This document shows, piece by piece, positions 16,511 through 24,634 of a stretch of DNA of 64,000 bases. The stretch covers positions 1-64,000 of the forward strand of contig NZ_JAAQPH010000025.1 in NCBI RefSeq assembly GCF_011683915.1, given 5' to 3'. Source of the DNA: Pelagibius litoralis. Lineage in GTDB: Bacteria; Pseudomonadota; Alphaproteobacteria; Kiloniellales; Kiloniellaceae. The position numbers and the translations under genes are program-made. The notes beneath the pieces were generated by a model. The model made no database searches and had not been told where the DNA came from. It was given only the letters and a program-made list of their open reading frames with translations. Positions within the stretch are counted from its first letter, which is position 1. Every line of letters starts with the position of its first letter.

Positions 16511-17839
16511 AGGCGCGATGACGACCAGTCCCATGCTGTCTTTGATGCCGCCGACCGGAACCGCCTCCAGCAGTTTCTTCTGGCTGCGCGGCTGATAGCC
16601 CTGAGCCAGGGCCCGGTCATAGGATTCGCGGTCGCAGATCGCGCGCACGCCGAGATCCTTGTTGTGCTTCTCCAGCTTCGCCGAGAGGTTCACCGCATCG
16701 CCGATGACGGTGTACTCCAGACGGCTTTCGTCGCCGACCGCCCCGAACAGAATGGTGCCGGCCGCGACGGCACCGTTGACCGAGGGACAACTGCGGTCTT
16801 CGGCTTTGCAGTCCTCCTGCCAGGCCGCGGCGATGGACATCGCTTCCTCAAGCGCGCGCAGGGCATCGGCGGCGTAGGTCTCCGAAGGCTCCGCGGCACC
16901 GAAAGTTGCCATGATGCCGTCGCCGAGAAACTTGTCGATGGAACCGCCGTGGCGCTGAATCGCCGGAACCATCCGCTGCTGATATTCCGACAGCAGGCTC
17001 ATCACCTGGTCAGGCGGCGCCTCGCCGGCCAGGCGGGTGAAGCCGCGCATGTCGAGATTGAGGATCGCGGCCTGGCGCAGCTCCCCGGTTCCGGCACGGA
17101 TCTGGTCCTCGGAGCCTTTGATGCGTTTGGCGATTTCCGGCGCGAAGAAGCGCGACAGCTCGGTGGCTGCCGCCTGCTCGGAGACCGAGCGGACCAGAAG
17201 GTTCTTGGCGCGGTAGATGGCAAAGGCGATCAGGCCGGTGACCATGAGGATCGAGATGATCTTGTCGAACTCGGCCCCCAGCAGCACCGAATTCGATGTC
17301 ATGTAGGCGACGTAGTCGCGGGTGATCATGGTGTCGAAGGGGTCATAGTAAATCACGTAGACGATCATCAGACCCCAACCGATGGCCGCGACAACACCGG
17401 CCAGCAGAACAAAGCGGGCATCGAAACGCAGCGCCCTGAGAGCGATGAAGATGAAGACATAAAGCAGGGTCGGCGCCTTCAGATAAAACGACGCCGGCTG
17501 CATGTACTGGATGTGAAAGCTCCAGATCAGCACCATCAGCAGCGTCATGTCGAAGAAGACGGAAACCGCCAGCGACCAGTCCGGAAGACGCCCAAGGTGG
17601 GACCAGATCACGCGGATCACGGTGAGCACCAGATAAACCGACAGCGCCCAGGGCACCGGGGCAATATCGACCTGCGGTTTGGGCGACAGGAGATAGAGCG
17701 TGCCGAAGGTGATGACGATGCACAGCTGGATCCAGGAGATCAGCCGCTCGGTCGCATTCTCCTGTTCGCGGACAGCCGCCTTCACCCGCTCGGGCAGGCC
17801 GGCTTCCGGGTCTTTGCGCCACCAACTCATCATGGCCAT
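16508..17839 (-). CDS. Membrane-bound class III adenylate/guanylate cyclase
   Basis: This 443-residue protein has about six hydrophobic helices in residues 30-230, a short linker and a C-terminal class III cyclase domain. Both metal-binding aspartates are visible (LNLDMRGFTRLAG and DKFLGDGIMATFG), as is the late VIGDAVNLSAKLE segment with the Asn/Lys region of the transition-state site. It should make cAMP (or cGMP) at the inner membrane. The likely partner is a cNMP-binding protein such as the one at 1783-2232, but that link is only inferred. A GGA-type ribosome site suits the internal Met two codons downstream about as well. The stop codon lies in the repeat. Confidence 0.88.
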   Translation of the reverse strand: MAMMSWWRKDPEAGLPERVKAAVREQENATERLISWIQLCIVITFGTLYLLSPKPQVDIAPVPWALSVYLVLTVIRVIWSHLGRLPDWSLAVSVFFDMTLLMVLIWSFHIQYMQPASFYLKAPTLLYVFIFIALRALRFDARFVLLAGVVAAIGWGLMIVYVIYYDPFDTMITRDYVAYMTSNSVLLGAEFDKIISILMVTGLIAFAIYRAKNLLVRSVSEQAAATELSRFFAPEIAKRIKGSEDQIRAGTGELRQAAILNLDMRGFTRLAGEAPPDQVMSLLSEYQQRMVPAIQRHGGSIDKFLGDGIMATFGAAEPSETYAADALRALEEAMSIAAAWQEDCKAEDRSCPSVNGAVAAGTILFGAVGDESRLEYTVIGDAVNLSAKLEKHNKDLGVRAICDRESYDRALAQGYQPRSQKKLLEAVPVGGIKDSMGLVVIAP

Positions 17840-18091
17840 TTCCTAACCGGATCGACCGGGATCAAAGCCCAGGGAGAAGTCGACGACCACATCATCCGTT
17901 CCCAGCACTTGATTGTTTCATTTTGAACGAAGATGAAGTGTGAACCGGATCCCATCTCAAAAGACCGGGGAGAGAGGTATATTCCTGGATCACTCCAGCC
18001 TTTGCCATTCTAGGCGATGATGCGGCGTGAACCGCATCGCAACGCATAACTTCTGCGTGACCGGCGGCAAACTGGCCGGCGGTCGCCCTGG

Positions 18092-19015
18092 TCATTGCAG
18101 GACCCTGTTTTGCGATCCCGGGTCTCGCGATACTGGCGCGCCGGCGGTCTTGCGTATCCAGAGCGCCGTTTCCCAGGCGCCCTCGGGCAGCGGCAGCGCC
18201 GCCAGGGGGCCGGCGGCCAGACGATCGGTCATTCGGGTGGCCGCATAGTGGCTGGCAAAAAGAACTTCCCAGCCACCGGAGGTAAGCAGCGGAAGCAGCG
18301 CCTGCTGTTCGTTGTAGCCGCGCCAATGCCAGGCCCCGGGATAGTCGTCGGGCAGAAAGATATCGTGGACCTGGACAATGACGCCCGCCGGCAGCAACGG
18401 CAGGACGCGGCCGAACAGGAAGTCGACATCGCTGCCCGGCACCAGGATGTGACTGGAATCGATCATCAGAAAATCACCGGCCTGAAGATCGGTAAAAGCA
18501 GCCAGCGGCGTGGCCTGAACGACCGAGCGCCGAAGGGTCACCGGCAGCGTTGCAAGATCGGCCCGCGGCGCCGGGTCGATCGCCAGGATCTCGCTTTCCA
18601 GGCCCGCGTCGCGAACTGCCTGGGCGACGAAACGGGTCGAATGGCCGCAACCGACTTCCACAATACGGCGCGGAGCGAAATGTCGGATCATGGTATAGGC
18701 GGCGGCAGCATCCAGGCGCGGATACCAGACCTGGTTCCAACGCGGGCCCGGCGCGCAGGCCTGGCCGAGGGCCAGAAGCGCGGCCGCCCAGCCCTCCATC
18801 TCCGCAAGAAAATCGGCAAAGGCGCCTTCGCGATCCTTCATAAGGCACTCAAGCGCATCATAGCTGCGCCGACGGTCCTCAGGCAGGATCTGCGCAGCGT
18901 AGCGATAGGGAATGAAGAATCCGCGCTCGGCGATGCCCAGCAGGGTGAGAAGGCCGAACCAAGTGTGACGCAGGCGTCCGCGCGACCAGACGGCGCCCCG
19001 CTGGGTCGCGGTCAT
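18092..19015 (-). CDS. Class I SAM-dependent methyltransferase
   Basis: This 307-residue protein has a SAM motif IVEVGCGHSTRFVAQA near residue 115 and a downstream FLMIDSSHIL, resembling the Methyltransf_24 group. The substrate is unknown. Its start overlaps the stop of the metallo-hydrolase gene by four bases (ATGA), so the two are translationally coupled. A 252-bp gap separates its end from the cyclase start; I see no gene in that gap. Confidence 0.75.
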   Translation of the reverse strand: MTATQRGAVWSRGRLRHTWFGLLTLLGIAERGFFIPYRYAAQILPEDRRRSYDALECLMKDREGAFADFLAEMEGWAAALLALGQACAPGPRWNQVWYPRLDAAAAYTMIRHFAPRRIVEVGCGHSTRFVAQAVRDAGLESEILAIDPAPRADLATLPVTLRRSVVQATPLAAFTDLQAGDFLMIDSSHILVPGSDVDFLFGRVLPLLPAGVIVQVHDIFLPDDYPGAWHWRGYNEQQALLPLLTSGGWEVLFASHYAATRMTDRLAAGPLAALPLPEGAWETALWIRKTAGAPVSRDPGSQNRVLQ

Positions 19016-19845
19016 GGCCGCAGGACCATGCCTTCCTGGGCGACGATGGTACCGGGACGTCGCTTGTCTGCCTCTTCGGCCACGCGGTCCATAAAGTCGT
19101 CCTCGTGGCCGGGGTCGTGATGGAAGATCACCAGCTTTCCGACATCCGCCTGCTCGCAGAGCCGGACCCCCTCCTGCCAGGTGGAGTGGCCCCAGTTGCG
19201 GTACTTGGGAAATTCCTCGTCGGTATAGGTGCTGTCGTAGATGACCAGATCGGCGCCCTGGATGAGCTCCAGAATGTGCCGGTCCGGCTTGCCTTCCACA
19301 TGCTCGGTGTCGGTCACGTAGCAGATCGCGTGACCGCCGTAATCCACCCGGTAGCCGGTGGCGCCGTTGGGGTGGTTCAGCGGCGCGGTGATCAGGCGCA
19401 CGCCGGGCTTCGGCTCCAGCACGTCGCCGGCGGTGAAATCGTGGAACGAAACGTTGGCGGCGAAGATCTTCGGCGGCACCGGAAACAGCGGGGCGTTCAT
19501 GAACTGAACCAGCACGTCGTGCAGGGTCAGGTCGGGAATCAGATGTCCGGCCCAGAGGCGGATCCGGTTGCGCTTGTCGAACAGCGGCGCAAAGAAGGGA
19601 AGGCCCACGATATGATCATGGTGGGTGTGGGTCAGGAAGATGTCCGCCTCCAGCGGCGTATCCGCCATCAGTTCCTGGCCCAGCGGCCGCAACCCCGTTC
19701 CCGCGTCGAAGATCAGCAGCTTCTCGCCGCAGCGTACCTCCAGGCAGGAGGTGTTTCCGCCGTAACGCAGGTGGCTTTCGCCGGGACAGGAAATCGATCC
19801 CCGAGTGCCCCAGAAACGAACAAAAAAATCGCTACCGTTCTGCAA
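19012..19845 (-). CDS. MBL-fold metallo-hydrolase
   Basis: This 277-residue protein has the dinuclear metal motif THTHHDHIVG near residue 72, an early FWGTRGSISCPG and later histidines in APLNHPNG and IFHHDPGHEDD. This fits the beta-lactamase-fold hydrolase group related to RNase Z-like and phosphodiesterase-like enzymes, so a cyclic nucleotide or phosphodiester substrate is possible. The start is a TTG preceded by GAAGGGA about 9 bases upstream. A degenerate copy of its first 27 codons lies at 21303-21381, left by the duplication of the adjacent transporter gene. Confidence 0.8.
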   Translation of the reverse strand: MQNGSDFFVRFWGTRGSISCPGESHLRYGGNTSCLEVRCGEKLLIFDAGTGLRPLGQELMADTPLEADIFLTHTHHDHIVGLPFFAPLFDKRNRIRLWAGHLIPDLTLHDVLVQFMNAPLFPVPPKIFAANVSFHDFTAGDVLEPKPGVRLITAPLNHPNGATGYRVDYGGHAICYVTDTEHVEGKPDRHILELIQGADLVIYDSTYTDEEFPKYRNWGHSTWQEGVRLCEQADVGKLVIFHHDPGHEDDFMDRVAEEADKRRPGTIVAQEGMVLRP

Positions 19846-19950
19846 AATGCCAATATCCCTTCGGTCCGGCAGCCACTTAATAGGGCCCGCAGATCGGGCG
19901 GACGAACAAATGCTTTGCCGAGAATTGGTTCACTCTAGCGAATAGGAGCG

Positions 19951-21267
19951 GTGCGCCCCAATGAAAATTGCCCAAAAAACGGCAGTCTGTGGTGGCGGCG
20001 CTTGATCGAGCGGACAGACAGCCGCTATGCGGTCATCGGCCTGGGGCTGGCATTGCTGGTTTTTGCCGCCTTCTCACAGTTCAAGCTGCCGGTGGTCCTG
20101 CCCCTGCTGCTCGACCGCTACGCCTATGACCCGGTTCTGGCCGGCGGCTTCATGTCGGTCTACGCGGCGCTGGGCATCGGCTTGTCGATCTGGATCGGCC
20201 GGCGCGCCGAGGGTGGCGGCCCCTTGCCCCTGGTTCTCCTCGCCCTGCCGCTGATGGCCGCCGGCACCCTGATAAGCCTGAGCGCGCCCCAGTCGGGAAT
20301 GACGATGCTGCTGGGCCGCGGCCTCGAGGGAGCGGCCTTTGCCATCCTTGCGGTTGCCGGCGCCACTCTGGCCACCAGCGCTGCGGCGCCGCGGCACCGC
20401 GCCCTGGTGATCGGCCTGGTCGCTGCCTGGATGCCCGCCGGGCAACTGCTCGCCGCGCTGCTGGCGCCGCTGGCGCTTGCGGCGGGCGACTGGTCCCTGC
20501 TGTGGCAGGCCAGCATTGCCCTGGCAGCCCTGCTGACGGTCTGGAGCTGGGCCGTGAAGCGGCAGGCGGCAAAAGAGCGAAAGCAGGAAAACGACCGGTC
20601 ACCAGGGAAGACTACCGCGACGCCGCAGCCGTGGAGCGCGGCCCAGCGGCGCGGCCTGCTGCTGACCGCCGCCGTCTTCATGCTGTGGTCGGGCCAATAC
20701 CTGGCCTATATGACCTGGCTGCCCGAGTACCTGGTTGAAGCGTTGGGCATACCGGTGGAAACCGCGCTTTGGATCTATCTGGTTCCGGTGGTCTTCGTCG
20801 CCCTCTTCAACGTCGCGACCGGCTTTATGCTGCGCAGCGGCATCGCGGTGGAGCGGCTGCTGCTCGGCGCGGTCGTCGTACAGGCGCTGCTGTGGTGGCT
20901 GCTGCCGGTCAGCAGCAGCGGCATTCCGGGCCTGCTGTCGCTGGTGGTCTATGGCGTAACCGCCGGGATCGTCCCGACCTGCCTCTTTGCGCTGCCGACG
21001 GTGCTGACGGTCGGCCCCGGGCAGACCGCGCGCGCTTTCGGCGCCATCATGACCGGGCGGAACCTGGGGGTTCTCATGGGCCCGCTGCTGCTGGCCCAGG
21101 TGGTCAAGTGGTCCAGCGACTGGATCGCCAGCAGCCTGGTTTTCGGCCTTCTGACAACCGGTGCAGCGGCCCTTGCCGCGCTGTTGATCCTGATCGCCCC
21201 CAGGGTGCGCGGCGAGTTGATCGCCGCCGCCGAAGGCACCGAACGGGTTTACGGAACCGGCCGCTAG
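19951..21267 (+). CDS. MFS transporter, copy 1 of a tandem pair
   Basis: Up to 438 residues with about 12 hydrophobic helices and the major facilitator pattern, starting in YAVIGLGLALLVFAAF and including a central cytoplasmic loop near residues 205-230. The next gene encodes a close paralogue. The substrate is unknown. The GTG at 19951 has AGGAG only 2 bases upstream, which is too close. The paralogue lacks that GTG, and the only start codon shared by both is TTG (20002 here), which overlaps the stop of a short leader frame. The true start may therefore be 20002. It is divergent from the metallo-hydrolase gene. Confidence 0.88.
   Translation: MRPNENCPKNGSLWWRRLIERTDSRYAVIGLGLALLVFAAFSQFKLPVVLPLLLDRYAYDPVLAGGFMSVYAALGIGLSIWIGRRAEGGGPLPLVLLALPLMAAGTLISLSAPQSGMTMLLGRGLEGAAFAILAVAGATLATSAAAPRHRALVIGLVAAWMPAGQLLAALLAPLALAAGDWSLLWQASIALAALLTVWSWAVKRQAAKERKQENDRSPGKTTATPQPWSAAQRRGLLLTAAVFMLWSGQYLAYMTWLPEYLVEALGIPVETALWIYLVPVVFVALFNVATGFMLRSGIAVERLLLGAVVVQALLWWLLPVSSSGIPGLLSLVVYGVTAGIVPTCLFALPTVLTVGPGQTARAFGAIMTGRNLGVLMGPLLLAQVVKWSSDWIASSLVFGLLTTGAAALAALLILIAPRVRGELIAAAEGTERVYGTGR
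19961..20005 (+). other. Candidate 14-codon leader frame before MFS copy 1
   Basis: ATG AAA ATT opens a 14-codon frame (MKIAQKTAVCGGGA) whose TGA overlaps the candidate TTG start of the transporter as TTGA. The duplicated transporter has a leader frame of exactly the same length and overlap at 21496-21540, although its residues after MKI differ. AGGAG lies 12 bases upstream. It may be a coupling leader, or simply a frame retained from the duplication. Confidence 0.3.
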
Positions 21268-21302
21268 CCGCCGGGGTCGCTCACCCGTATCTCCGCTGCG
21301 AT

Positions 21303-21381
21303 ACCGGTGGCTTTCGCCGGGACACGAAATTGACCCGCAGGGGCTGCGGGAACGAACAAAAAAATCACTGCCGTTCTGCAA
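21303..21381 (-). pseudogene. Remnant of the metallo-hydrolase 5' end
   Basis: Read on the minus strand, this stretch gives LQNGSDFFVR...GSISCPGESH, matching the first residues of the MBL-fold hydrolase at 19012-19845 (QNGSDFFVRFWGTRGSISCPGESH), but the frame then runs into unrelated sequence. The matching upstream bases, including GGGATAT before the TTG, are kept too. It is the leftover of a duplication that copied the transporter together with the divergent promoter region and the start of the neighbouring gene. Confidence 0.8.
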
Positions 21382-21495
21382 CTCTTCCGATATCCCCCCG
21401 GTCCAGCAGATACTTAAGGTCGCCCGCCGATCAGGCGGACTGACAATTGTTTTGCCGAGATTCGGTTCACGCCAGCGGACAGGAACGGCACCCTC

Positions 21496-21540
21496 ATGAA
21501 AATCACCCCAGGAATCGCACGACAAGACGGCAAGGCTTGA
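21496..21540 (+). other. Candidate 14-codon leader frame before MFS copy 2
   Basis: The ATG at 21496 opens MKITPGIARQDGKA, 14 codons, whose TGA overlaps the TTG start of the second transporter (TTGA). Length, MKI start and overlap match the leader frame before copy 1, while the rest of the peptide has diverged. This suggests that position and overlap, rather than peptide sequence, may matter. Confidence 0.3.
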
Positions 21541-22781
21541 CCCAGCGGACAGACAGCCGCTACGCGGTCATCTGCCTCGGGCTCGCATTGCTGGTTTTTG
21601 CCGCCTTCTCGCAATACAAGCTGCCGGTGGTGCTGCCCCTGCTGCTCGACCGCTACGCCTATGATCCGGTTCTGGCCGGCGGCTTCATGTCGGTCCATGC
21701 ATCGCTTGGCATCGCGCTGTCGATCTGGATCGGCCGCCGGGTCGAAGACAGCGGGCCGCTGAAACCGATCCTCTTCGCACTGCCGCTGATGGCCGCCGGC
21801 ACCCTGGTCAGCCTGTCAGCCCCGCAGTCGGGGATGACGATGCTGTTGGGCCGCGGCCTCGAAGGGGCAGCCTTCGCCGTCCTCGCAATTGCCGGTGCGG
21901 CGCTGACCACCAGCGCGGCGGCGCCACGACACCGCGCCCTGGTGATCGGCTTGATAGCGGCCTGGATACCGGTCGGACAATTGTTCGCCGCCCTGCTGGC
22001 GCCCCTGGCGCTGGCCGGGGGCGACTGGTCTCTGCTTTGGCAGGGAAGCATCGCCCTGGCGGCTCTGTTGACGCTCTGGACCTGGGCGATAAAACGGCGC
22101 ACGCCATCCGGGTCGGCTGCACAGAACGCGCAGCAGGCAAAATCGGCGCAGCCGTGGAGCGCCGCGCAGAGATACAGCCTGCTGCTGACCGCCGCCGTCT
22201 TCATGCTGTGGGCCGGTCAGTATCTGGCCTACATGACCTGGTTGCCGGAATACCTGATGGAGACCCTGGGGATGCCGGTGAAAACCGCGCTCTGGTTCTA
22301 TCTCGTCCCGGTGATCTTCGTCGCCCTGTTCAACGTGGCAACCGGGTTCACCCTGCGCAGCGGCCTGCGCCCGGAATGCCTGCTCCTGGGGGCGGTTATC
22401 CTGCAAGCCGCGTTGTGGTGGCTGCAGCCGTTCACCGGGGGCGGCTTTCCCGGCCTGCTTTCACTGGTGATCTACGGCATCGCGGCCGGCATTGTGCCGA
22501 CCTGCCTGTTTGCCCTGCCGACCGTGCTGACGACCGGTCCGGGACAGACCGCCCGCGCCTTCGGCGGCATCATGACCGGGCGGAATCTGGGTGTCCTGAT
22601 GGGCCCGCTGTTACTGGCGCAGTTGGTGAAGTGGTTCGGCAGCTGGATGGCAAGCAGCCTGATCTTCGGTCTTCTGACAACGCTCGCAGCGGCCTTTGCC
22701 GCCTTGCTGGTGTTCGCCGCGCCCAGAGTGCGCCGGGAGTTGCTGATACCGGCCGGCGGCGGCAAGGCGGCAGGGGTTTAG
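21537..22781 (+). CDS. MFS transporter, copy 2 of a tandem pair
   Basis: About 414 residues from the TTG at 21537, which aligns with the TTG of copy 1; the frame remains open 30 codons upstream, to 21447. It has 12 hydrophobic helices and is very similar to copy 1 throughout (for example identical runs LPLLLDRYAYDPVLAGGFMS and SAPQSGMTMLLGRGLEGAAF). The two diverge most in the central loop and the C-terminal tail. The copies probably have related but not identical substrates. The end overlaps the stop of the convergent response-regulator gene by four bases. Confidence 0.88.
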   Translation: MTQRTDSRYAVICLGLALLVFAAFSQYKLPVVLPLLLDRYAYDPVLAGGFMSVHASLGIALSIWIGRRVEDSGPLKPILFALPLMAAGTLVSLSAPQSGMTMLLGRGLEGAAFAVLAIAGAALTTSAAAPRHRALVIGLIAAWIPVGQLFAALLAPLALAGGDWSLLWQGSIALAALLTLWTWAIKRRTPSGSAAQNAQQAKSAQPWSAAQRYSLLLTAAVFMLWAGQYLAYMTWLPEYLMETLGMPVKTALWFYLVPVIFVALFNVATGFTLRSGLRPECLLLGAVILQAALWWLQPFTGGGFPGLLSLVIYGIAAGIVPTCLFALPTVLTTGPGQTARAFGGIMTGRNLGVLMGPLLLAQLVKWFGSWMASSLIFGLLTTLAAAFAALLVFAAPRVRRELLIPAGGGKAAGV

Positions 22782-23482
22782 GGAACCAGCCGGTAGCCGC
22801 CGGGCTCGGTGACCAGGATCTCCGCCACCGAGGGATCGTTCTCGATTTTCTGGCGCAGGCGGTAAACGTGGGTTTCCAGGGTGTGGGTCGTGACCCCGGC
22901 GTTGTAGCCCCAGACCTCGCCCAACAGCTTGTCGCGGCCGACGACCATATCGCCGCTGCGGTAGAGATACTTCAGGATCGAGGTTTCTTTTTCCGTCAGC
23001 CGCACCTTCTTTTTCGACTCGCCATGGGTGAGCAGCTTGGCGCTGGGCCGGAAGGTGTAGGGACCGATGGTGAAAACCGCGTCTTCGCTTTGCTCGTGCT
23101 GACGCAGCTGGGCGCGCATGCGCGCCAGAAGAACCCCCAGCCGGAACGGTTTGGTGACGTAGTCGTTGGCGCCGGCATCGAGCGCCAGGATGGTGTCGGC
23201 ATCGGATTCAGCCGCCGTCAACATGATGATCGGCGACTTCACCCCGCCGCGGCGCATGAGACGGCAGACCTCTCGCCCGTCCATATCGGGCAGGCCGACA
23301 TCCAGGAGAATCAGGTCGTAGTAGTCCGCTTTCGCCTTTTCCAACCCGGAAGCTGCGGTTTCCGCCTCCGCGGTATCGAATTCCTCGTGCAAGCGCAGCT
23401 GTTCGCTAAGCGATTGACGAAGCGCCGAATCATCATCGACGAGCAGTATCTTTTTGCCGCTGGCGCCGCTCATACCCGACAT
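22778..23482 (-). CDS. OmpR-family DNA-binding response regulator
   Basis: This 234-residue protein has a receiver domain (acidic pair in KKILLVDDDSALR, phosphoacceptor Asp in LILLDVGLPDMDG, conserved Lys in YVTKPFRLG) followed by a winged-helix output domain (LTEKETSILKYLYR ... THTLETHVYRLRQKIE). It should activate or repress transcription after phosphorylation. No histidine kinase gene is adjacent, so the partner is unknown. The start has several close Met codons (MSGMSG). It is convergent with the second MFS gene. Confidence 0.9.
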   Translation of the reverse strand: MSGMSGASGKKILLVDDDSALRQSLSEQLRLHEEFDTAEAETAASGLEKAKADYYDLILLDVGLPDMDGREVCRLMRRGGVKSPIIMLTAAESDADTILALDAGANDYVTKPFRLGVLLARMRAQLRQHEQSEDAVFTIGPYTFRPSAKLLTHGESKKKVRLTEKETSILKYLYRSGDMVVGRDKLLGEVWGYNAGVTTHTLETHVYRLRQKIENDPSVAEILVTEPGGYRLVP

Positions 23483-23544
23483 CTATCTCCTAAATCCACT
23501 CGGACCCCCTGTAAATTGTGAGATAGCACCGCTGCAGCCGCGGT

Positions 23545-24459
23545 TCAAGAAAGCTGCCCTGCCACCATCTGCTGCATCGCAACACAAAGCGGGTGCCCGG
23601 CATCGCCCAGTGCATCGACAGCGGAGAAATGATGAAGGTCCGGAAGCGGAATGTCATGGAGTTTGAGGCCCCGCTCTTCCCAGGCCGCGGCATATTCCGC
23701 ATGCTGACAGCGGAATTCGTCGGTTTCTTCGCTGCCGACCGCGAGAATAAGCGGCGGCGCCTGCGGCGGCAGCCGGTGAAGCGGGCTCCAGCCGGCAGCC
23801 TCGGCCTCGGACATCGCCAGGATCTCGTTATGAAAGCTCAGGCGCACGGCCTCCAGGTCGTAAACGCCGGAGATCGAGCAGCCACCGGCCAGCAGGCGTG
23901 CCGGCAGATCGGGCTCCATGCCCGGCCAGTCGGTGGAAAGCGCCATGGCCGCCAGATGCCCGCCAGCGGAGTGCCCGGCCACATAGATCCGCTGCGGATC
24001 GATGCCATAGTCGGCCGCGTGACGGTAAAGCCAGATCAGGGCCTGGCGGATCTGATCGATCATGGCGCCGATGGCGGTACCCGGCGCCAGGCCGTAGTTC
24101 AGGCTGGCATAAGCCGTACCCCGGTCGAGGAAAGTCGGCGCCAGGTAGCTGTAATCGCTTTTGTCGAGCGCTTTCCAGTAACCGCCGTGAATGAAGGCCA
24201 GCAGGGGCGCCGATGAAGATCCCTCGGCCGGGAAGAGGTCGAGGGTTTCCAGTGCCGCTGTCCCATAGGACAGATCCAGATGGGCCGTCAGGCGGGCCCG
24301 GACCGCTGCGGATTCCCGTGCCCAGCGTTCAAAGAAAACCGGATGATCCGGCCAGCGGTCCCGAAGGTTGAGCTGTTTGTCGAGCGCCGCCTGGTCATAG
24401 TGCCGAAAGATCGCAGCCGCTTTCTGGTTTGCGGTACCGGCTTCCACCTGAACTGCCAT
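23545..24459 (-). CDS. Alpha/beta hydrolase, kynurenine-formamidase-like
   Basis: This 304-residue protein has the oxyanion motif HGGYW (near residue 90), the nucleophile elbow GHSAGGH (near 164) and a probable catalytic His in DLHHFSAVDAL near the C-terminus. The HGGxW arrangement is typical of arylformamidase-like esterases. No tryptophan-catabolism genes are nearby, so it may be a general carboxylesterase instead. It is cytoplasmic, as no signal peptide is visible. Confidence 0.8.
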   Translation of the reverse strand: MAVQVEAGTANQKAAAIFRHYDQAALDKQLNLRDRWPDHPVFFERWARESAAVRARLTAHLDLSYGTAALETLDLFPAEGSSSAPLLAFIHGGYWKALDKSDYSYLAPTFLDRGTAYASLNYGLAPGTAIGAMIDQIRQALIWLYRHAADYGIDPQRIYVAGHSAGGHLAAMALSTDWPGMEPDLPARLLAGGCSISGVYDLEAVRLSFHNEILAMSEAEAAGWSPLHRLPPQAPPLILAVGSEETDEFRCQHAEYAAAWEERGLKLHDIPLPDLHHFSAVDALGDAGHPLCVAMQQMVAGQLS

Positions 24460-24634
24460 GTTTTCCTTATTGTCCCTGCTTACCGGGCCACTTCGGCCAC
24501 ACTGCCCCGGCGGTCTGGTCCCGCCAGGCCCGAAACACTGGTCAATCGCCGTTCCGCCCCTTATCTCTAACTAGGCCGGCTGCGACGTTGCACCAGCGTG
24601 ACATGGCTTGGCCGCAGCCGTAAAGTGACCATTG

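Noticed and set aside
24460-24634. FMN riboswitch before ribA
   Set aside because: I could not find the conserved AGGGCRGGG-type elements or a matching terminator in this gap.
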